A stretch of DNA of 64,000 bases from Paenalicyclobacillus mengziensis (GCF_017298635.1 NZ_CP071182.1:1054001-1118000); one strand, 5' to 3'; numbered from the stretch's first letter, positions 18,210-28,359 are shown. Numbers and translations are program-made. Notes: generated by a model not told the origin, from the sequence alone.

Positions 18210-19655
18210 ATGAAAGTAACGGTACCGACGGTAAAGGAGATATATAACTCACTTTGGAGACATGAGTCCAAACCATCCGAATGGGCAGAGAAGACACTTT
18301 TGGCCATCCGCGGCATGGACAAGCAGATAGGTGCTTTTCTGACCGTCGACGAAGACCGCGTGATGGAAAGTGCTGTACACCTGGATGAGGCACAACCGAA
18401 CGGACGTATGTTCGGTGTTCCGTACGCCTTAAAGGACAACATGTGTACTGCAGGTTTGAAGACGACCGCAGCCAGTAGAATTTTGGAAAATTACATACCC
18501 CCATATTCGTCAACTGTGCACCAACGGTTGCTTGATACCAGCGCAGTACTGGTTGGCAAGACAAATCTCGACGAGTTTGGGATGGGTTCTTCCACCGAGA
18601 ATTCTGCTTACCAACTCACCCGGAATCCTTACAACTTTGAGGCTGTACCTGGTGGGTCAAGCGGCGGATCGGCTGCTGCCGTGGCAGCTCGCATGGTTCC
18701 GTTCGCTCTTGGGTCGGACACGGGCGGTTCGATTCGACAACCAGCCGCATTCTGCGGTGTGGTCGGATTGAAACCGACGTACGGGCGCGTGTCGCGCTAC
18801 GGTCTGATTGCGTTTGCGTCGTCGCTCGACCAGATAGGCCCTTTTACACAGACTGCTGAAGATGCTGCGTATGTCTTGCAAGCGATTAGTGGTCACGATC
18901 CGCTCGACTCCACCTCATCCCCAGCCGATGTCGATGACTATGTCACGCACATCAGTGACGACGTCAGAGGCCTGCGAATCGGGATCGTCCGGGACATGTC
19001 CACAGAAGGATTGCACCCTGGCGTTCAGGATGCTGTAAACAAAGCCGTTAAAGTCCTCGAAAAGGCGGGGGCACAAGTCGTCGAGGTGTCGCTGCCACAC
19101 AGTCAGTATGCAGTCGCGACATACTACTTAGTCGCGCCTGCGGAGGCGTCCTCTAACCTGTCGAGATACGATGGAGTGCGGTACGGAAGGCGTGTCGCAG
19201 GTGAAACTTTAATCGAAATGTATGAGCGCACACGCAGCGAAGGTTTTGGCATGGAGGTCAAGCGACGCATCATGATTGGGACATATGCTTTATCCTCGGG
19301 TTATTACGATGCGTACTACCTGCGGGCCCAACAGATGCGAACTCTCATTCGTCAGGACTACCAAGCTGCTTTTGAACAGTGCGACGTCATTGTGACGCCA
19401 ACAGCACCGACGCCGGCATTCAGGTTTGGTGAAAACAGCGATCCATTGCAAATGTACCTGAGGGACCTCTACACCATTCCAGCCAATCTGGCCGGGTTGC
19501 CCGGCATTAGTGTACCTTGTGGGATGGTGGATGGATTGCCTGTTGGCATCCAGTTCGTCGGTAGGCCGTTTGACGAAAAGACACTCTTGCAAATTGCATA
19601 CGCGTACGAACACCATCGCGGTTTTGATATGCCACTCCCGGAGGTGACGTTGTGA
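18210..19655 (+). CDS. gatA: Asp/Glu-tRNA amidotransferase subunit A
   Basis: 481 residues from ATG 18210; the ribosome-binding site GGAGGGG overlaps the end of gatC. It is an amidase-signature enzyme: catalytic Lys in [20 protein letters not shown] and the Ser-cisSer-Lys triad region [14 protein letters not shown]. It hydrolyses glutamine and passes ammonia to GatB. Length is normal for the family. Confidence 0.97.
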   Translation: MKVTVPTVKEIYNSLWRHESKPSEWAEKTLLAIRGMDKQIGAFLTVDEDRVMESAVHLDEAQPNGRMFGVPYALKDNMCTAGLKTTAASRILENYIPPYSSTVHQRLLDTSAVLVGKTNLDEFGMGSSTENSAYQLTRNPYNFEAVPGGSSGGSAAAVAARMVPFALGSDTGGSIRQPAAFCGVVGLKPTYGRVSRYGLIAFASSLDQIGPFTQTAEDAAYVLQAISGHDPLDSTSSPADVDDYVTHISDDVRGLRIGIVRDMSTEGLHPGVQDAVNKAVKVLEKAGAQVVEVSLPHSQYAVATYYLVAPAEASSNLSRYDGVRYGRRVAGETLIEMYERTRSEGFGMEVKRRIMIGTYALSSGYYDAYYLRAQQMRTLIRQDYQAAFEQCDVIVTPTAPTPAFRFGENSDPLQMYLRDLYTIPANLAGLPGISVPCGMVDGLPVGIQFVGRPFDEKTLLQIAYAYEHHRGFDMPLPEVTL

Positions 19656-21100
19656 GTACTGCGACAGCGTTTGAAACGGTGATTGGACTGGAAGTCCACG
19701 TTGAGCTGAAGACTGAGACAAAGATCTTCTGTGGTTGCAAGACCACTTTTGGCAGCCCTCCAAACACAAATGTGTGCCCAGTGTGCCTGGGGCATCCCGG
19801 AACGCTGCCCGTCTTAAACAGACACGCAGTTGAGCTAGCGTTGAAAGCGGCACTCGCTTTGAATTGCCGTGTCAATCAGGACTGTAAGTTTGACCGGAAG
19901 AACTATTTCTACCCAGACTTACCAAAAGGCTATCAGATATCCCAGTACGACAAACCCGTCGGGGAACACGGTTACCTTGAAATTGAGGTGGGCGGCGAGG
20001 TGAAACGAATCGGCATCACTCGAGTTCACCTTGAAGAGGATGCGGGTAAGTCATCTCATGCAGCCGATGGCACGCATACGCTTGTCGACTATAACAGAAC
20101 GGGCGTTCCATTAATCGAGATCGTGTCTGAACCAGACATTAGAACACCCGAAGAGGCACGTTTGTACCTGGAGGGCATCAAAGCCATTATGCAGTACTGC
20201 GAGATATCGGACGTGCGCATGGAAGAAGGCTCACTTCGATGTGACGCCAATATTTCGCTTCGTCCCGCAGGTCAGCGGGAGTTTGGACAGAAGACGGAAC
20301 TTAAGAATATGAACTCGTTTCGCAATGTGGAACGAGGTTTGCAATACGAGGTTGCACGCCAAACCGAAATTTTACAGGGTGGCGGCAGCGTGTCCCAGGA
20401 GACGCGTCGGTTTGACGAGGCTACACAGACCACCGTCCTCATGAGGACGAAAGAGGAAGCGCACGACTATCGCTATTTTCCGGAGCCAGACCTAGTACGT
20501 TTAAGAATCGATGATGTGTGGCTGGACAACCTTCGCCAAGAACTGCCCGAACTACCGGCAGCGAGACGCCGCCGTTTCATTTCGGACTTTGGGCTTCCAA
20601 CCTACGATGCCGGTGTACTCACCAGCGACTTGGCCATTGCCAACTACTTTGATGCTGTGGTAGCAGCAGGGGCTGAACCGAAGTCCGCGAGCAACTGGAT
20701 TATGGGCGATGTTTTGGCCTACCTCAACAATCGCAACCTCTCGATTGTAGAGTCTCCGGTTAGCCCACAGCGGCTTGCAGGCCTGATTGCAGAGATAGCG
20801 GCGGAGACGATTTCGATTAAACAGGCCAAGGATGTTCTCCAGGTGATGTTTGGCACCGGAAAAGACGCCAAGACGGTCATCCGAGAACAAGGCATGGAGC
20901 AAATCAGTGACGCATCCACCCTCACACCCATCATTGACGAGGTCATTGCCAACAACGAGAAGTCTGTGAGTGATTATTTGAACGGCAAGGAAAAAGCGCT
21001 CGGAGCATTGGTTGGGCAGACGATGAAGGCGACAAAAGGTAAGGCAAATCCGGGGCTTGTCAATAAACTCATTATCCAACGGCTTCGGGAACGCTCCTGA
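19652..21100 (+). CDS. gatB: Asp/Glu-tRNA amidotransferase subunit B
   Basis: 482 residues from GTG 19652, overlapping the gatA stop by 4 bases, a sign of translational coupling. The N-terminal kinase-like domain has ETVIGLEVHVELKT and a zinc-binding FCGCKTTFG...NTNVCPVCLGHPG; EEDAGKSSH and MEEGSLRCDANIS follow; the C-terminal Yqey-like domain ends with the family motif GKANPGLVNKLIIQRL. It activates and amidates misacylated tRNA. Confidence 0.97.
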   Translation: MSTATAFETVIGLEVHVELKTETKIFCGCKTTFGSPPNTNVCPVCLGHPGTLPVLNRHAVELALKAALALNCRVNQDCKFDRKNYFYPDLPKGYQISQYDKPVGEHGYLEIEVGGEVKRIGITRVHLEEDAGKSSHAADGTHTLVDYNRTGVPLIEIVSEPDIRTPEEARLYLEGIKAIMQYCEISDVRMEEGSLRCDANISLRPAGQREFGQKTELKNMNSFRNVERGLQYEVARQTEILQGGGSVSQETRRFDEATQTTVLMRTKEEAHDYRYFPEPDLVRLRIDDVWLDNLRQELPELPAARRRRFISDFGLPTYDAGVLTSDLAIANYFDAVVAAGAEPKSASNWIMGDVLAYLNNRNLSIVESPVSPQRLAGLIAEIAAETISIKQAKDVLQVMFGTGKDAKTVIREQGMEQISDASTLTPIIDEVIANNEKSVSDYLNGKEKALGALVGQTMKATKGKANPGLVNKLIIQRLRERS

Positions 21101-22572
21101 TGGCACACGCAAAAAGGCGACAGCACCCGAACAGGACTCGCCATCCCATGCCTGAGGAAAATCCGCTTCAGGCGTGGGTGGGCACTGTGCAAGAGCTGAA
21201 CATGATTCGTTTCAATGATGATGGAGACGGAGTTGCAAGACTCGAAGACGTCACCGTGTTCGTGCCGGGAGCCCTTCCAGGAGAATCCGTCCGTGTGCGA
21301 GTTGTTGCGGCGCATAAACGACATTTGGTGGGCGAAGTCGTTGAATGGGTCACGAAGCAAGAGGTATTGTTGGAAGGCCAGGCATCACACAACCAGGCAG
21401 CCGACAACCGAGTGTCTCCGGTTCGAGTAACACCCATGTGCCCCGTCTTTGACCGCTGCGGCGGCTGCCAATTACAGCACATGTCCTACACGACTGCGCT
21501 CGAACACAAACGTCAGGTGGTTGGGAACGCACTCTTGCGAATTGGACATCTGGAGAAGTTTGAGGTTTTACCCACAATCGGAATGGACGAACCGTGGCGT
21601 TACCGTAATCAAATTCAGGTCCCTCTACGTTATGACCCAAAGACCGAGCAGTTGGTGCAGGGATTTTTTGCCTCTGGCAGCCACTCAATCATTGAGACGA
21701 CGTCCTGTGCTCTTGTCCCGCGGGCGGTTGAAGAGACAATGGCCGCAGTCCCACGCCAAATCAGTCGTGTGCTTGGGAAAGAATCGTCTGCTGTGCACCA
21801 CCTGATTATTCGTCACTCCATGCATACGAATGAGCAGATGGTCATTCTTGGTGTGCGAAAGCAACCTGCTTCTGTAAAGGATCTCATCAAGTCATTGTTT
21901 CACCCTCCGATTGTGTCACTCGCGATGACCGTTCAGGAAAACCCCACTGGTCCGGTTTGGGGAGATTCGGTTGAGATTCTTGCCGGAAAGCCCAGCCTCA
22001 AAGAGCAACTCGACGAGGTTGAGTTTCTAATCTCGCCTCGGTCATTTTTTCAAGTGAATACAAAGCAGGCTGAAGTTCTCACAGAGCTCGCGCGGCAACG
22101 CTGTGCCTTCCAAGGTGACGAAATTGTCCTCGATGCCTACTGCGGAACCGGTACTTTTAGCTTGACCATGGCACATCATGCAAAGGAAATTGTAGGTATC
22201 GAAGCCGTAGCTCCTGCGGTTTTTGACGCTCGTGAGAACGCCAAACAGAATGGGATTCAAAATGTACGGTTCGAGGTGGGCGTTGTAGAGCATGTATTAC
22301 CCCGGTGGGTGGAGCAAGGGATACGGTTTGACGTGGCCGTCGTCGATCCGCCACGCAAGGGCTGTCACCCGGATGTACTACAGGCTCTGGTTCATGCGAA
22401 CATTCCTCGTGTTGTGTATGTATCGTGCAATCCAGCCACATTGGCTCGAGATGTCCGCATTTTGGTCGATGCAGGCTACCAACCCGGAGCGTTTCAGCCT
22501 GTCGACATGTTTCCTCAGACAAATCATGTGGAGTGTGTAGTGTCGCTCGTGAGAAGTTTTGTGACCCCATAA
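21100..22572 (+). CDS. rlmCD: 23S rRNA (uracil-5-)-methyltransferase, RlmCD/RumA family
   Basis: 490 residues; ATG 21100 shares one base with the gatB stop (TGATG). TRAM domain near residues 25-85 (GEVVEW, GDGVARLED), an iron-sulfur cluster region with Cys in CPVFDRCGGCQLQHMSY and later CALVP, SAM-binding DAYCGTGTFSL, and catalytic Cys in VYVSCNPATLARD. It methylates uridines in 23S rRNA; Bacillus RlmCD modifies two sites, and which site(s) apply here is not visible. This is the last gene of the conserved core. Confidence 0.88.
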   Translation: MAHAKRRQHPNRTRHPMPEENPLQAWVGTVQELNMIRFNDDGDGVARLEDVTVFVPGALPGESVRVRVVAAHKRHLVGEVVEWVTKQEVLLEGQASHNQAADNRVSPVRVTPMCPVFDRCGGCQLQHMSYTTALEHKRQVVGNALLRIGHLEKFEVLPTIGMDEPWRYRNQIQVPLRYDPKTEQLVQGFFASGSHSIIETTSCALVPRAVEETMAAVPRQISRVLGKESSAVHHLIIRHSMHTNEQMVILGVRKQPASVKDLIKSLFHPPIVSLAMTVQENPTGPVWGDSVEILAGKPSLKEQLDEVEFLISPRSFFQVNTKQAEVLTELARQRCAFQGDEIVLDAYCGTGTFSLTMAHHAKEIVGIEAVAPAVFDARENAKQNGIQNVRFEVGVVEHVLPRWVEQGIRFDVAVVDPPRKGCHPDVLQALVHANIPRVVYVSCNPATLARDVRILVDAGYQPGAFQPVDMFPQTNHVECVVSLVRSFVTP

Positions 22573-22631
22573 CAATCCTCTGATAAAAACAATAATCATC
22601 TGCTCCAGAACAAATAAACATCTGATTCAAG

Positions 22632-22693
22632 CGGGAAAAGAGCGTGAGGCAAAACGGATAAATCCTTGCCCTACAGCCCTTTTCCCGATTTTT
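22632..22693 (+). terminator. Branched terminator-like structure after rlmCD
   Basis: The outer stem CGGGAAAAG/CTTTTCCCG is followed by ATTTTTA; inside it a second hairpin GGCAA/TTGCC forms. It probably ends the gat-rlmCD operon and marks the edge of the core region. Confidence 0.65.
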
Positions 22694-23344
22694 ATATCAG
22701 GACTTTTTTAGATCGAGAATAAAGATTTGCCAGACTGAAAGCGGGAGAAAAGGAATGAACAGGAAATCCCTTGCAGGACACTATATTCACAAGTCATAAT
22801 TGAGAACGGTGGAATGCGGGATTGAGGCGGGGAATTTGTCAGAGGATTATTTGATGGGAACATAGTAGAAAATGCAAAATCAGTAATTTGCAAATTTCAA
22901 AATCAGAATTGGGAAAAGGTTACAGAAGGGTATAGGGAAAGACCGAGCGGGAATGTAGCGTGAAAAAGCCCAGAGATGGCACGAGTTTCAGGATATATGA
23001 GATTATGCCCGATAAGCCTGTAGAGAGCACTCAGCAGGTCTCAAATCGCCCCTTGACGCAGTGCTTTGACGACTTGCAACGGTAAATGCAGAATAGGTAC
23101 TGTTCATTTTCAAAATCAGAAATGGAATAATGAGGAAAATAAGTATGAACACTGCCCTTCGGCAAGCATCTGAATTCAGCAATCGTTCGTTATTGAGGTC
23201 GATTTGCCCGTTACCCCGTGTTTATTCCATTATCTGGTGTAAAACGTTTTGAAAAATGCAAAACGCAAAAATGCAATTTTCGATTTTGAAAATGGAACAA
23301 TATTACATAATTGCATTGACTCATATGCTCCGATATCTTCTCAG
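22694..23344. other. Gene-free AT-rich stretch
   Basis: About 650 bases with no frame carrying a ribosome-binding site. Short motifs recur loosely (GCGGGAA/GCGGGAG near 22632, 22741, 22953; AAATCAGAA/AAAATCAG near 22880, 22901, 23111), but no clear hairpin or RNA family is recognised. It is the transition from core to accessory DNA. Confidence 0.6.
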
Positions 23345-23373
23345 TTATCAACCTGCACTATCAAATCTATAAT
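23345..23373 (+). promoter_or_regulatory. Sigma-A-like promoter
   Basis: TTATCA (23345-23350) and TATAAT (23368-23373) are separated by 17 bases. The gene at 23446 starts 73 bases downstream. Confidence 0.6.
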
Positions 23374-23445
23374 GCTGGAGTGGTATGATAAACGAGGTGA
23401 ACATTGGGTGTTCATGGAAATGAGCCAACAGGGAGGAAGTGCATC

Positions 23446-24078
23446 ATGGAGAAGACGACAGCTTATATGGTTGCAGTATATGTGGAATGGAACCCCATGC
23501 AAATTCCAATCGGGTTTATAGGGCTTGATCCGCTTGAAGGGCTGAGAGAACTGCATGGGGAGTATATGGATGAACCAAAGTTTTATCTTGTACCAGAATC
23601 CGTAAGGGCAGAACTTGAAGCGTTTCGGGACAAAGTTAGAAAGGATCTATTCGATTCGTCTGCTAAGACACCAGTCGGATTCGCTGAGGAATATGAGGAC
23701 ATTAGATTGTATGCGGACGAGGATGGGAAATTGGTTCCTGATGACCCCACTTTTTACATGACGGAGCAGATTCTTGATGAATTTCGCCAAAGGTTCGAGA
23801 AGTATGAGAAGGCTTTTTATCAGTTGAGGGACAAGGTTGTATCTCAGTATGAGGGCATGAAAGAGGACTTTATCTCGTTGGTCGTGGAAGCGACATCAAG
23901 GCAAGCCGAGATGGACACTCTTCGCAAGCAGTTGGAGAACTTGGTTCCTTCACAAGAGAAATTTAAGGCAAGCTTCGAGATTTCGATGGACACAATGAAG
24001 CACGTGTTGTATTTTGACACAGAAAGTCACCAGAGGGTCTTAAAGCAGTTGTTTCCTTCGGAATTTAGCGTGAAGTAG
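23446..24078 (+). CDS. Coiled-coil protein of unknown function
   Basis: 210 residues from ATG 23446, with GGGAGGAAG 7 bases upstream. The first ~60 residues look globular (YMVAVYVEWNPMQIPIGFIG); a charged helical region with heptad-like spacing follows (residues ~105-185, FRQRFEKYEKAFYQLRDKVV and onward). No family is recognised. First gene after the core boundary, with its own promoter. Confidence 0.6.
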   Translation: MEKTTAYMVAVYVEWNPMQIPIGFIGLDPLEGLRELHGEYMDEPKFYLVPESVRAELEAFRDKVRKDLFDSSAKTPVGFAEEYEDIRLYADEDGKLVPDDPTFYMTEQILDEFRQRFEKYEKAFYQLRDKVVSQYEGMKEDFISLVVEATSRQAEMDTLRKQLENLVPSQEKFKASFEISMDTMKHVLYFDTESHQRVLKQLFPSEFSVK

Positions 24079-24347
24079 TAAGTGGTAATCAGGCATGGGT
24101 AGAGCAGGGAATTCCTGATGCTACCCATGTCTTTGTATTGGTGAATGTAACCTGTCTTAGCCAACAAACCAGAATTATCCACAGGCTTTGTGGATATGTG
24201 GATAATTACTGTTGATTAAACGTTGATAAAATATAGGGCGATGACCAGGGACGAAGAATGAAAGGCTGGCTTGGAGAAGCCATGTGGTTGAACAATCCAA
24301 TGGATTGCACATTCATAAAGACCCACAATGGGAGCCGACGACTCTTT

Positions 24348-25115
24348 ATGAAAGTTCCAGAAATCACGCTATATTTTTGGATAGTGAAATTGTTGACGAC
24401 TGCCATGGGGGAAGCGACATCTGACTATCTGGTCTATCACATCAATCCGTATATTGCGGTCATTCTCGGTTTCATTGGCTTCGTTGTTGTTCTCATCTTA
24501 CAGTTTTCCGTTCGCAAATACATAGCCTGGGTGTACTGGCTCTTTGTTACCATGGTGGCGATTTTCGGTACTATGGTTGCTGATGTGACGCACATCGTTC
24601 TGGGTGTATCTTACTATGCTTCAACCATTGCCTTTGCCATTATATTGACTCTGGTGTTCACGACCTGGTACAAGGTGGAGGGGACGTTATCCATTCACAG
24701 TATTTACACTCGTCGTCGGGAGATGTTTTACTGGGCGGCAGTGCTGGCAACATTCGCGATGGGAACCGCTACAGGTGATATGACGGCGATGACGTTTCAT
24801 CTGGGCTACTTGCCTTCGGGGATTCTGTTTATCGTGTTGTTCCTGCTACCAGGAGTCGGCTACTTTCTGTTCCGTCTCAATCCGATCTTTGCATTCTGGT
24901 TTGCCTACGTCATCACGCGCCCACTGGGGGCGTCTTTCGCGGATTGGTTTAGCAAGCCGAAGAATATCACAGGATTGGGATATGGAGACGGGATTGTTGC
25001 GGCAGTCTTCACTGTGTTGATCGTGCTTTTTGTGGGCTATTTGACGGTGAGCAAAAGGGATGTTCAGCGTGAAGGGGCAAGAAGTAGATACAGGAATGAG
25101 TTTGGTCGCTCATGA
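24348..25115 (+). CDS. COG4705-type multi-pass membrane protein
   Basis: About 255 residues and eight membrane helices in two related halves. The repeated family pattern appears as KVPEITLYFWIVKLLTTAMG followed by EATSDYL in the first half, and a second GTATGDMTAMTFHLGY in the other, with VITRPLGASFADWFS near the end. ATG 24348 matches where the family starts; ATG 24258, with a weak GGGACGAAG site, would add 30 unrelated residues. Function unknown in the family; Asp residues in the helices suggest a transport or metal-handling role, an inference only. Confidence 0.7.
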   Translation: MKVPEITLYFWIVKLLTTAMGEATSDYLVYHINPYIAVILGFIGFVVVLILQFSVRKYIAWVYWLFVTMVAIFGTMVADVTHIVLGVSYYASTIAFAIILTLVFTTWYKVEGTLSIHSIYTRRREMFYWAAVLATFAMGTATGDMTAMTFHLGYLPSGILFIVLFLLPGVGYFLFRLNPIFAFWFAYVITRPLGASFADWFSKPKNITGLGYGDGIVAAVFTVLIVLFVGYLTVSKRDVQREGARSRYRNEFGRS

Positions 25116-25185
25116 CGTGGACAAGTCATTTGCTGGGTGAGGGGTATTTAGACGAAAACTCACTGTATGACAGGAGGTGCAGTGT

Positions 25186-25467
25186 TTGCTGTTCCACGTA
25201 ACGGCAAGACACGACATTGATAACTGTGGAATGTATAACGACGAGGTGAGGCAGGCGTTACAAGAATTTTTGCCAACCATGCCGAGCCGTTGCCAAGAGT
25301 TAGGTGTGAAAGTTCATTTTGCAGTAGCGGGTCATCCAGATCATGTATTCTACTTACTTGTTGAGGCGGATGACTTAACACCCGTGTGTACGCTATTGTG
25401 TGAAGTACCGATAAAACAGGAATTCGACATAAAGCCAGTACGAGAGTTGAATATTCGAGAGTGTTAA
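25186..25467 (+). CDS. Small DUF3303-like protein
   Basis: 93 residues from TTG 25186, 7 bases after a perfect AGGAGGTG. It starts MLFHVTARHDIDNCGMYNDE and ends FDIKPVRELNIREC. The opening strand and the later YLLVEADDL resemble small ferredoxin-like DUF3303/muconolactone-isomerase-type folds, but the match is weak. Neighbours are small stand-alone enzymes, not an evident pathway. Confidence 0.5.
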   Translation: MLFHVTARHDIDNCGMYNDEVRQALQEFLPTMPSRCQELGVKVHFAVAGHPDHVFYLLVEADDLTPVCTLLCEVPIKQEFDIKPVRELNIREC

Positions 25468-25534
25468 GAAGGGGATGACGGGCATTCCACATTTGAATGC
25501 CATACATATGAAAGGACGATGAAACATGTTATGA

Positions 25535-25897
25535 GTGAGTTTTGTCAGTATTCCCATCTCAAATCAGGATAGATCCTTGGCGTTCTATACCGAGAAACTT
25601 GGGTTTGAGGTTGTGACCGATCAGCCATTCGGTAATGGTACACGGTGGATTCAGCTTCGACCACCTGGAGCACAAACAGACGTGGTTCTATTTACACCTC
25701 CAGGACAAGAAGAGCGCATCGGGGGATATCAAAACATCGCGTTTACATGTGAAGATGTGGTCGGTACTTGCAAGTTACTCAAAGAACGCGGTGTGGAATT
25801 TGTGAAAGATGCAGAGAGAGCGAATTGGGGCGGAGTTGAGGCAATCTTCAAAGACGCAGATGGCAACACGTTTGTCTTAGCGGATCCGAACGAGTAA
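25535..25897 (+). CDS. VOC/glyoxalase-superfamily protein
   Basis: 120 residues. FVSIPISNQDRSLAFYTEKL and GFEVV form the first beta-alpha-beta unit, and EAIFKDADGNTFVLADPNE is the typical C-terminal end with the metal-ligand position Glu in GVEAIFKDADGN. The GTG start at 25535 has only a weak site (AAAGGACG, far upstream); an ATG at 25531 is in another frame, so a small start-region defect is possible. Substrate unknown. Confidence 0.75.
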   Translation: MSFVSIPISNQDRSLAFYTEKLGFEVVTDQPFGNGTRWIQLRPPGAQTDVVLFTPPGQEERIGGYQNIAFTCEDVVGTCKLLKERGVEFVKDAERANWGGVEAIFKDADGNTFVLADPNE

Positions 25898-25944
25898 TGC
25901 CAGGAGGTTAAAACTTGGATTTCTGGGAAAAGGGAGGATGCAGT

Positions 25945-26382
25945 ATGAACGAACGACAGGTAAAGGATCTTTACCAACAACTGCTGAATGCATGGAACAA
26001 TAAAGACGCTCGTGGGATGGCTGACCTGTTTACTGAGGACGGGGAGCAGATTGGCTTCGACGGGAGCCAAGTGATTGGACAATCTGAAATTTATGCACAC
26101 ATAGCCCCCATCTTTGAACATCACGACACGGCTCACTACGTCAGTAAAGTAAAGAATGTGCGTTTTCTATCAGATAACATCGCAATTCTTCGAGCGATTG
26201 CGGGGATGGTTGCCCCAGGACAATCTGACATCAATCCAAACGTCAATACACACCATACGATGATTGCGACTCGGACGGAGGGAAACTGGAGAATTGTATT
26301 GTTCCAGAACACGCCTGCACAGTTTCATGGTAGACCTGAGTTGGTTGAACAAATGTCCAACGAGTTAAGAGAATTGCTGTGA
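25945..26382 (+). CDS. NTF2-like (SgcJ/EcaC, DUF4440-type) protein
   Basis: 145 residues from ATG 25945, 7 bases after GGGAGG. The pattern VKDLYQQLLNAWNNKDARGM, LFTEDGEQIGFDG and WRIVLFQNTPAQFHGRPEL is that of the SgcJ/EcaC oxidoreductase family with a cone-shaped NTF2 fold. No partner gene is evident; the VOC protein lies immediately upstream. Confidence 0.75.
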   Translation: MNERQVKDLYQQLLNAWNNKDARGMADLFTEDGEQIGFDGSQVIGQSEIYAHIAPIFEHHDTAHYVSKVKNVRFLSDNIAILRAIAGMVAPGQSDINPNVNTHHTMIATRTEGNWRIVLFQNTPAQFHGRPELVEQMSNELRELL

Positions 26383-26530
26383 CAGTCCATTCATTAGAAG
26401 TAACGTGGGCACGCCCCTGAGTGTTTGACCGAATTTGACGAGATGTTATCCAATGCTGGACAACTATGCGGAGAGAAGATGCTCGTAGGGGGCTGAAAGT
26501 CGGAATTGAAAGCAATAAGGAGGCTTTCTC

Positions 26531-26983
26531 ATGGATGATTGTTGCCAGGTATCAGAACAGGGAAATGACCCTACTTTTTGTCCAACGTGTCAACAAAGGG
26601 GCAAGAACGTTCCGCTAATTACGTTGAAAAGTCTACTTACTCCGTCTGCCCTGTCTACCATCGACCCGTCATCCGCCTATTCATTCTGCTCAAACCCAGC
26701 TTGTGAGGTTGTTTACTTTTCTGGCGAACAGGTGTTTAACAAGGATGCAATCAAAGTTCCTGTCTATCAAAAGAACGAGGGTTCAGAAGTTCCCGTCTGC
26801 TATTGCTTTGGTTGGACGAGGCAGAAACTCGTAGAGGCGATACAAGACGAAGAGAAGCCTGCCCAGCACATCAGCGAACAGGTAAAGGTGAATCGCTGTG
26901 GCTGTGAGGTGAACAATCCACAAGGAAGTTGCTGTCTGGGGAATGTCACTGCGTTTGTGCAGGGGATTGAACAGTCACTCTAA
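26531..26983 (+). CDS. CopZ-type iron-sulfur/zinc-binding protein
   Basis: 150 residues, Cys-rich, with AAGGAGG 8 bases before ATG 26531. The order CPTCQQRGKNVPLITLKSLL, FCSNPACEVVYF, VCYCFGWTRQKL and RCGCEVNNPQGSCCLGNV is that of the N-terminal domain of Archaeoglobus-type CopZ chaperones, which bind zinc and a [2Fe-2S] cluster. The usual C-terminal copper-binding heavy-metal-associated domain is missing, as in many stand-alone homologues near mercury or copper genes. No metal-resistance gene is adjacent here. Confidence 0.8.
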   Translation: MDDCCQVSEQGNDPTFCPTCQQRGKNVPLITLKSLLTPSALSTIDPSSAYSFCSNPACEVVYFSGEQVFNKDAIKVPVYQKNEGSEVPVCYCFGWTRQKLVEAIQDEEKPAQHISEQVKVNRCGCEVNNPQGSCCLGNVTAFVQGIEQSL

Positions 26984-27178
26984 TTCTGTCTGTGTGTGGC
27001 TGTGCTTTCTTCCGTATAGTCTGCTTATTCGCCTGCTTTCTCTCTTTACCCACATTTCACGCGGCGACAGAGTAGGCATTGGGGCATGGATGTGGGGACG
27101 TTTTCGCACAATCCTCGGTCTTGTCTCTGACTTACCCTGTTCGTCCCCGTTCCGCTTCGACTCATCCTGAACTGTCAT
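26975..27178 (-). CDS. Module gene 3, copy A (unknown, 67 aa)
   Basis: ATG 27178 (MTVQDESKRN) follows GGAGGTG by 6 bases. The protein is basic, with RPRIVRKRPHIHAPMPTLSP shared with the copy at 47891-48121; the C-terminus differs. It is the last of three co-directional genes duplicated at 47.9-48.9 kb. A further fragment of this gene lies at 37061-37160. No family recognised; a DNA- or RNA-binding peptide is possible from the charge. It overlaps the CopZ-like gene end-to-end by a few bases. Confidence 0.55.
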   Translation of the reverse strand: MTVQDESKRNGDEQGKSETRPRIVRKRPHIHAPMPTLSPREMWVKRESRRISRLYGRKHSHTQTELE

Positions 27179-27219
27179 GACTTGCACCTCCAACATCAGA
27201 ATTTGTGGAAAAGACTGAA

Positions 27220-27675
27220 CTACTCCCGTTTCTTCCCCTGCTCCCTTTTGCTATGCGCTCCACTTTCATTCGGATACACAAGGAACTGTTTCATGATCTC
27301 TGGTGACACGTGAATGTAGAGTTCAGATAACGGTATTTCATTTTCCCTGCACCAATCGACCAGTCTCCTGATTTTAACTCTTGGAGCGTTCGGATTACGG
27401 GGGACGGCATAAATTCCGCACTGGATGTCATCCCTATCCAGTTCCTCAATTAGCCGCTTCCTTTCTTCAACAAGATCCTTCCAGTCAATCGCGTCAGCAG
27501 TTTGCGACATTCCATCGGTTTGATGACCGAACAACGTCTCGAATGTCCCGCCATGGCATCTCTCAAATGCTTTAATTTGCACGCTTATGGCTTGGAGCCT
27601 CTGGACCACCTGTGTAGCTCTCTCGACCTGCTCCTGCGGCTGATGTTCGGAGTTCTCAACGAAATCATCGTGCAC
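27220..27675 (-). CDS. Module gene 2, copy A (unknown, 151 aa)
   Basis: GTG 27675 after GAGGTGAGAA. The sequence is almost identical to that at 48158-48613. An N-terminal helical region (EQVERATQVVQRLQAISVQI) is followed by DWKDLVEERKRLIEELDRDD and a C-terminal PRVKIRRLVDWCRENEIPLS that looks like a small helical binding domain. Not recognised. It follows broken gene 1 by 13 bases. Strong conservation between copies contrasts with the divergence of genes 1 and 3. Confidence 0.65.
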   Translation of the reverse strand: MHDDFVENSEHQPQEQVERATQVVQRLQAISVQIKAFERCHGGTFETLFGHQTDGMSQTADAIDWKDLVEERKRLIEELDRDDIQCGIYAVPRNPNAPRVKIRRLVDWCRENEIPLSELYIHVSPEIMKQFLVYPNESGAHSKREQGKKRE

Positions 27676-27688
27676 GGGCTTCTCACCT

Positions 27689-28011
27689 CTATAGATATCC
27701 TTTGAGTTTAGCTAACGCCTCTTTGTTCCTCTCAATTGCACGCTTTGTACTATTCGCCAGCGGGACGGTGAGTCTGGTGATTGGCTGATCTAACAATTTT
27801 ATTGTGCGCGGCGATTTCTCTTCCGACTGCTCCCCTGTACCTGTTCCTTCTGACTCAGACTGCGTGACCAGAGCTACCACCTCTGCTTGACGGTCAGATT
27901 GCATACCTTGGCTATGGTTGGAACGGGGAGAAAGTTGAACATTTGCATTGCGACTTCCTGTCTCACTTGGACACGAATATCATCGACGGACTGCTTCTGA
28001 TCTCCTGTCAC
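27689..28011 (-). pseudogene. Module gene 1, copy A, frameshifted
   Basis: From GTG 28011 (GGGGGAG upstream) the frame reads VTGDQKQSVDDIRVQVRQEV and PVPTIAKVCNLTVKQ, then hits TAG at 27874-27876. Compared with the intact copy at 48627-48944, two extra bases follow the LTVKQ codons (CAGAGGTGG versus CAGGTGG); the original frame resumes as VVALVTQSES and continues to KLKGYL at 27689. The product would lose its C-terminal half. Confidence 0.8.
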
Positions 28012-28359
28012 GATGCTCCCCCGTTTCGTCGTCGAATCCTCAATAAACGCACAAATAAAACTATCATTCAGGTATTTCTTATATCATAACTCCAGAATTG
28101 TTTTATGTAAAAAATGTGTAATAATAGAGTTAGTTTCCAAACGTCATTGAGTTGACGGTGAGTATTTCTTGATCTGCAAGTAATGGATGTTGTTCAACTT
28201 CTTTGGTTGACATACGGCTGAACGAGCTAATTGCATTTAGTGAAGTATAATTGGTGAAGGGTGTGTCACGTCATATGCCCTTGAGATTGCCACATTGGAT
28301 TGCCTCGTTGATCCTGACTTCGCGAAACGATTTGCTTATCTTGTTATGGAGGTATATCA

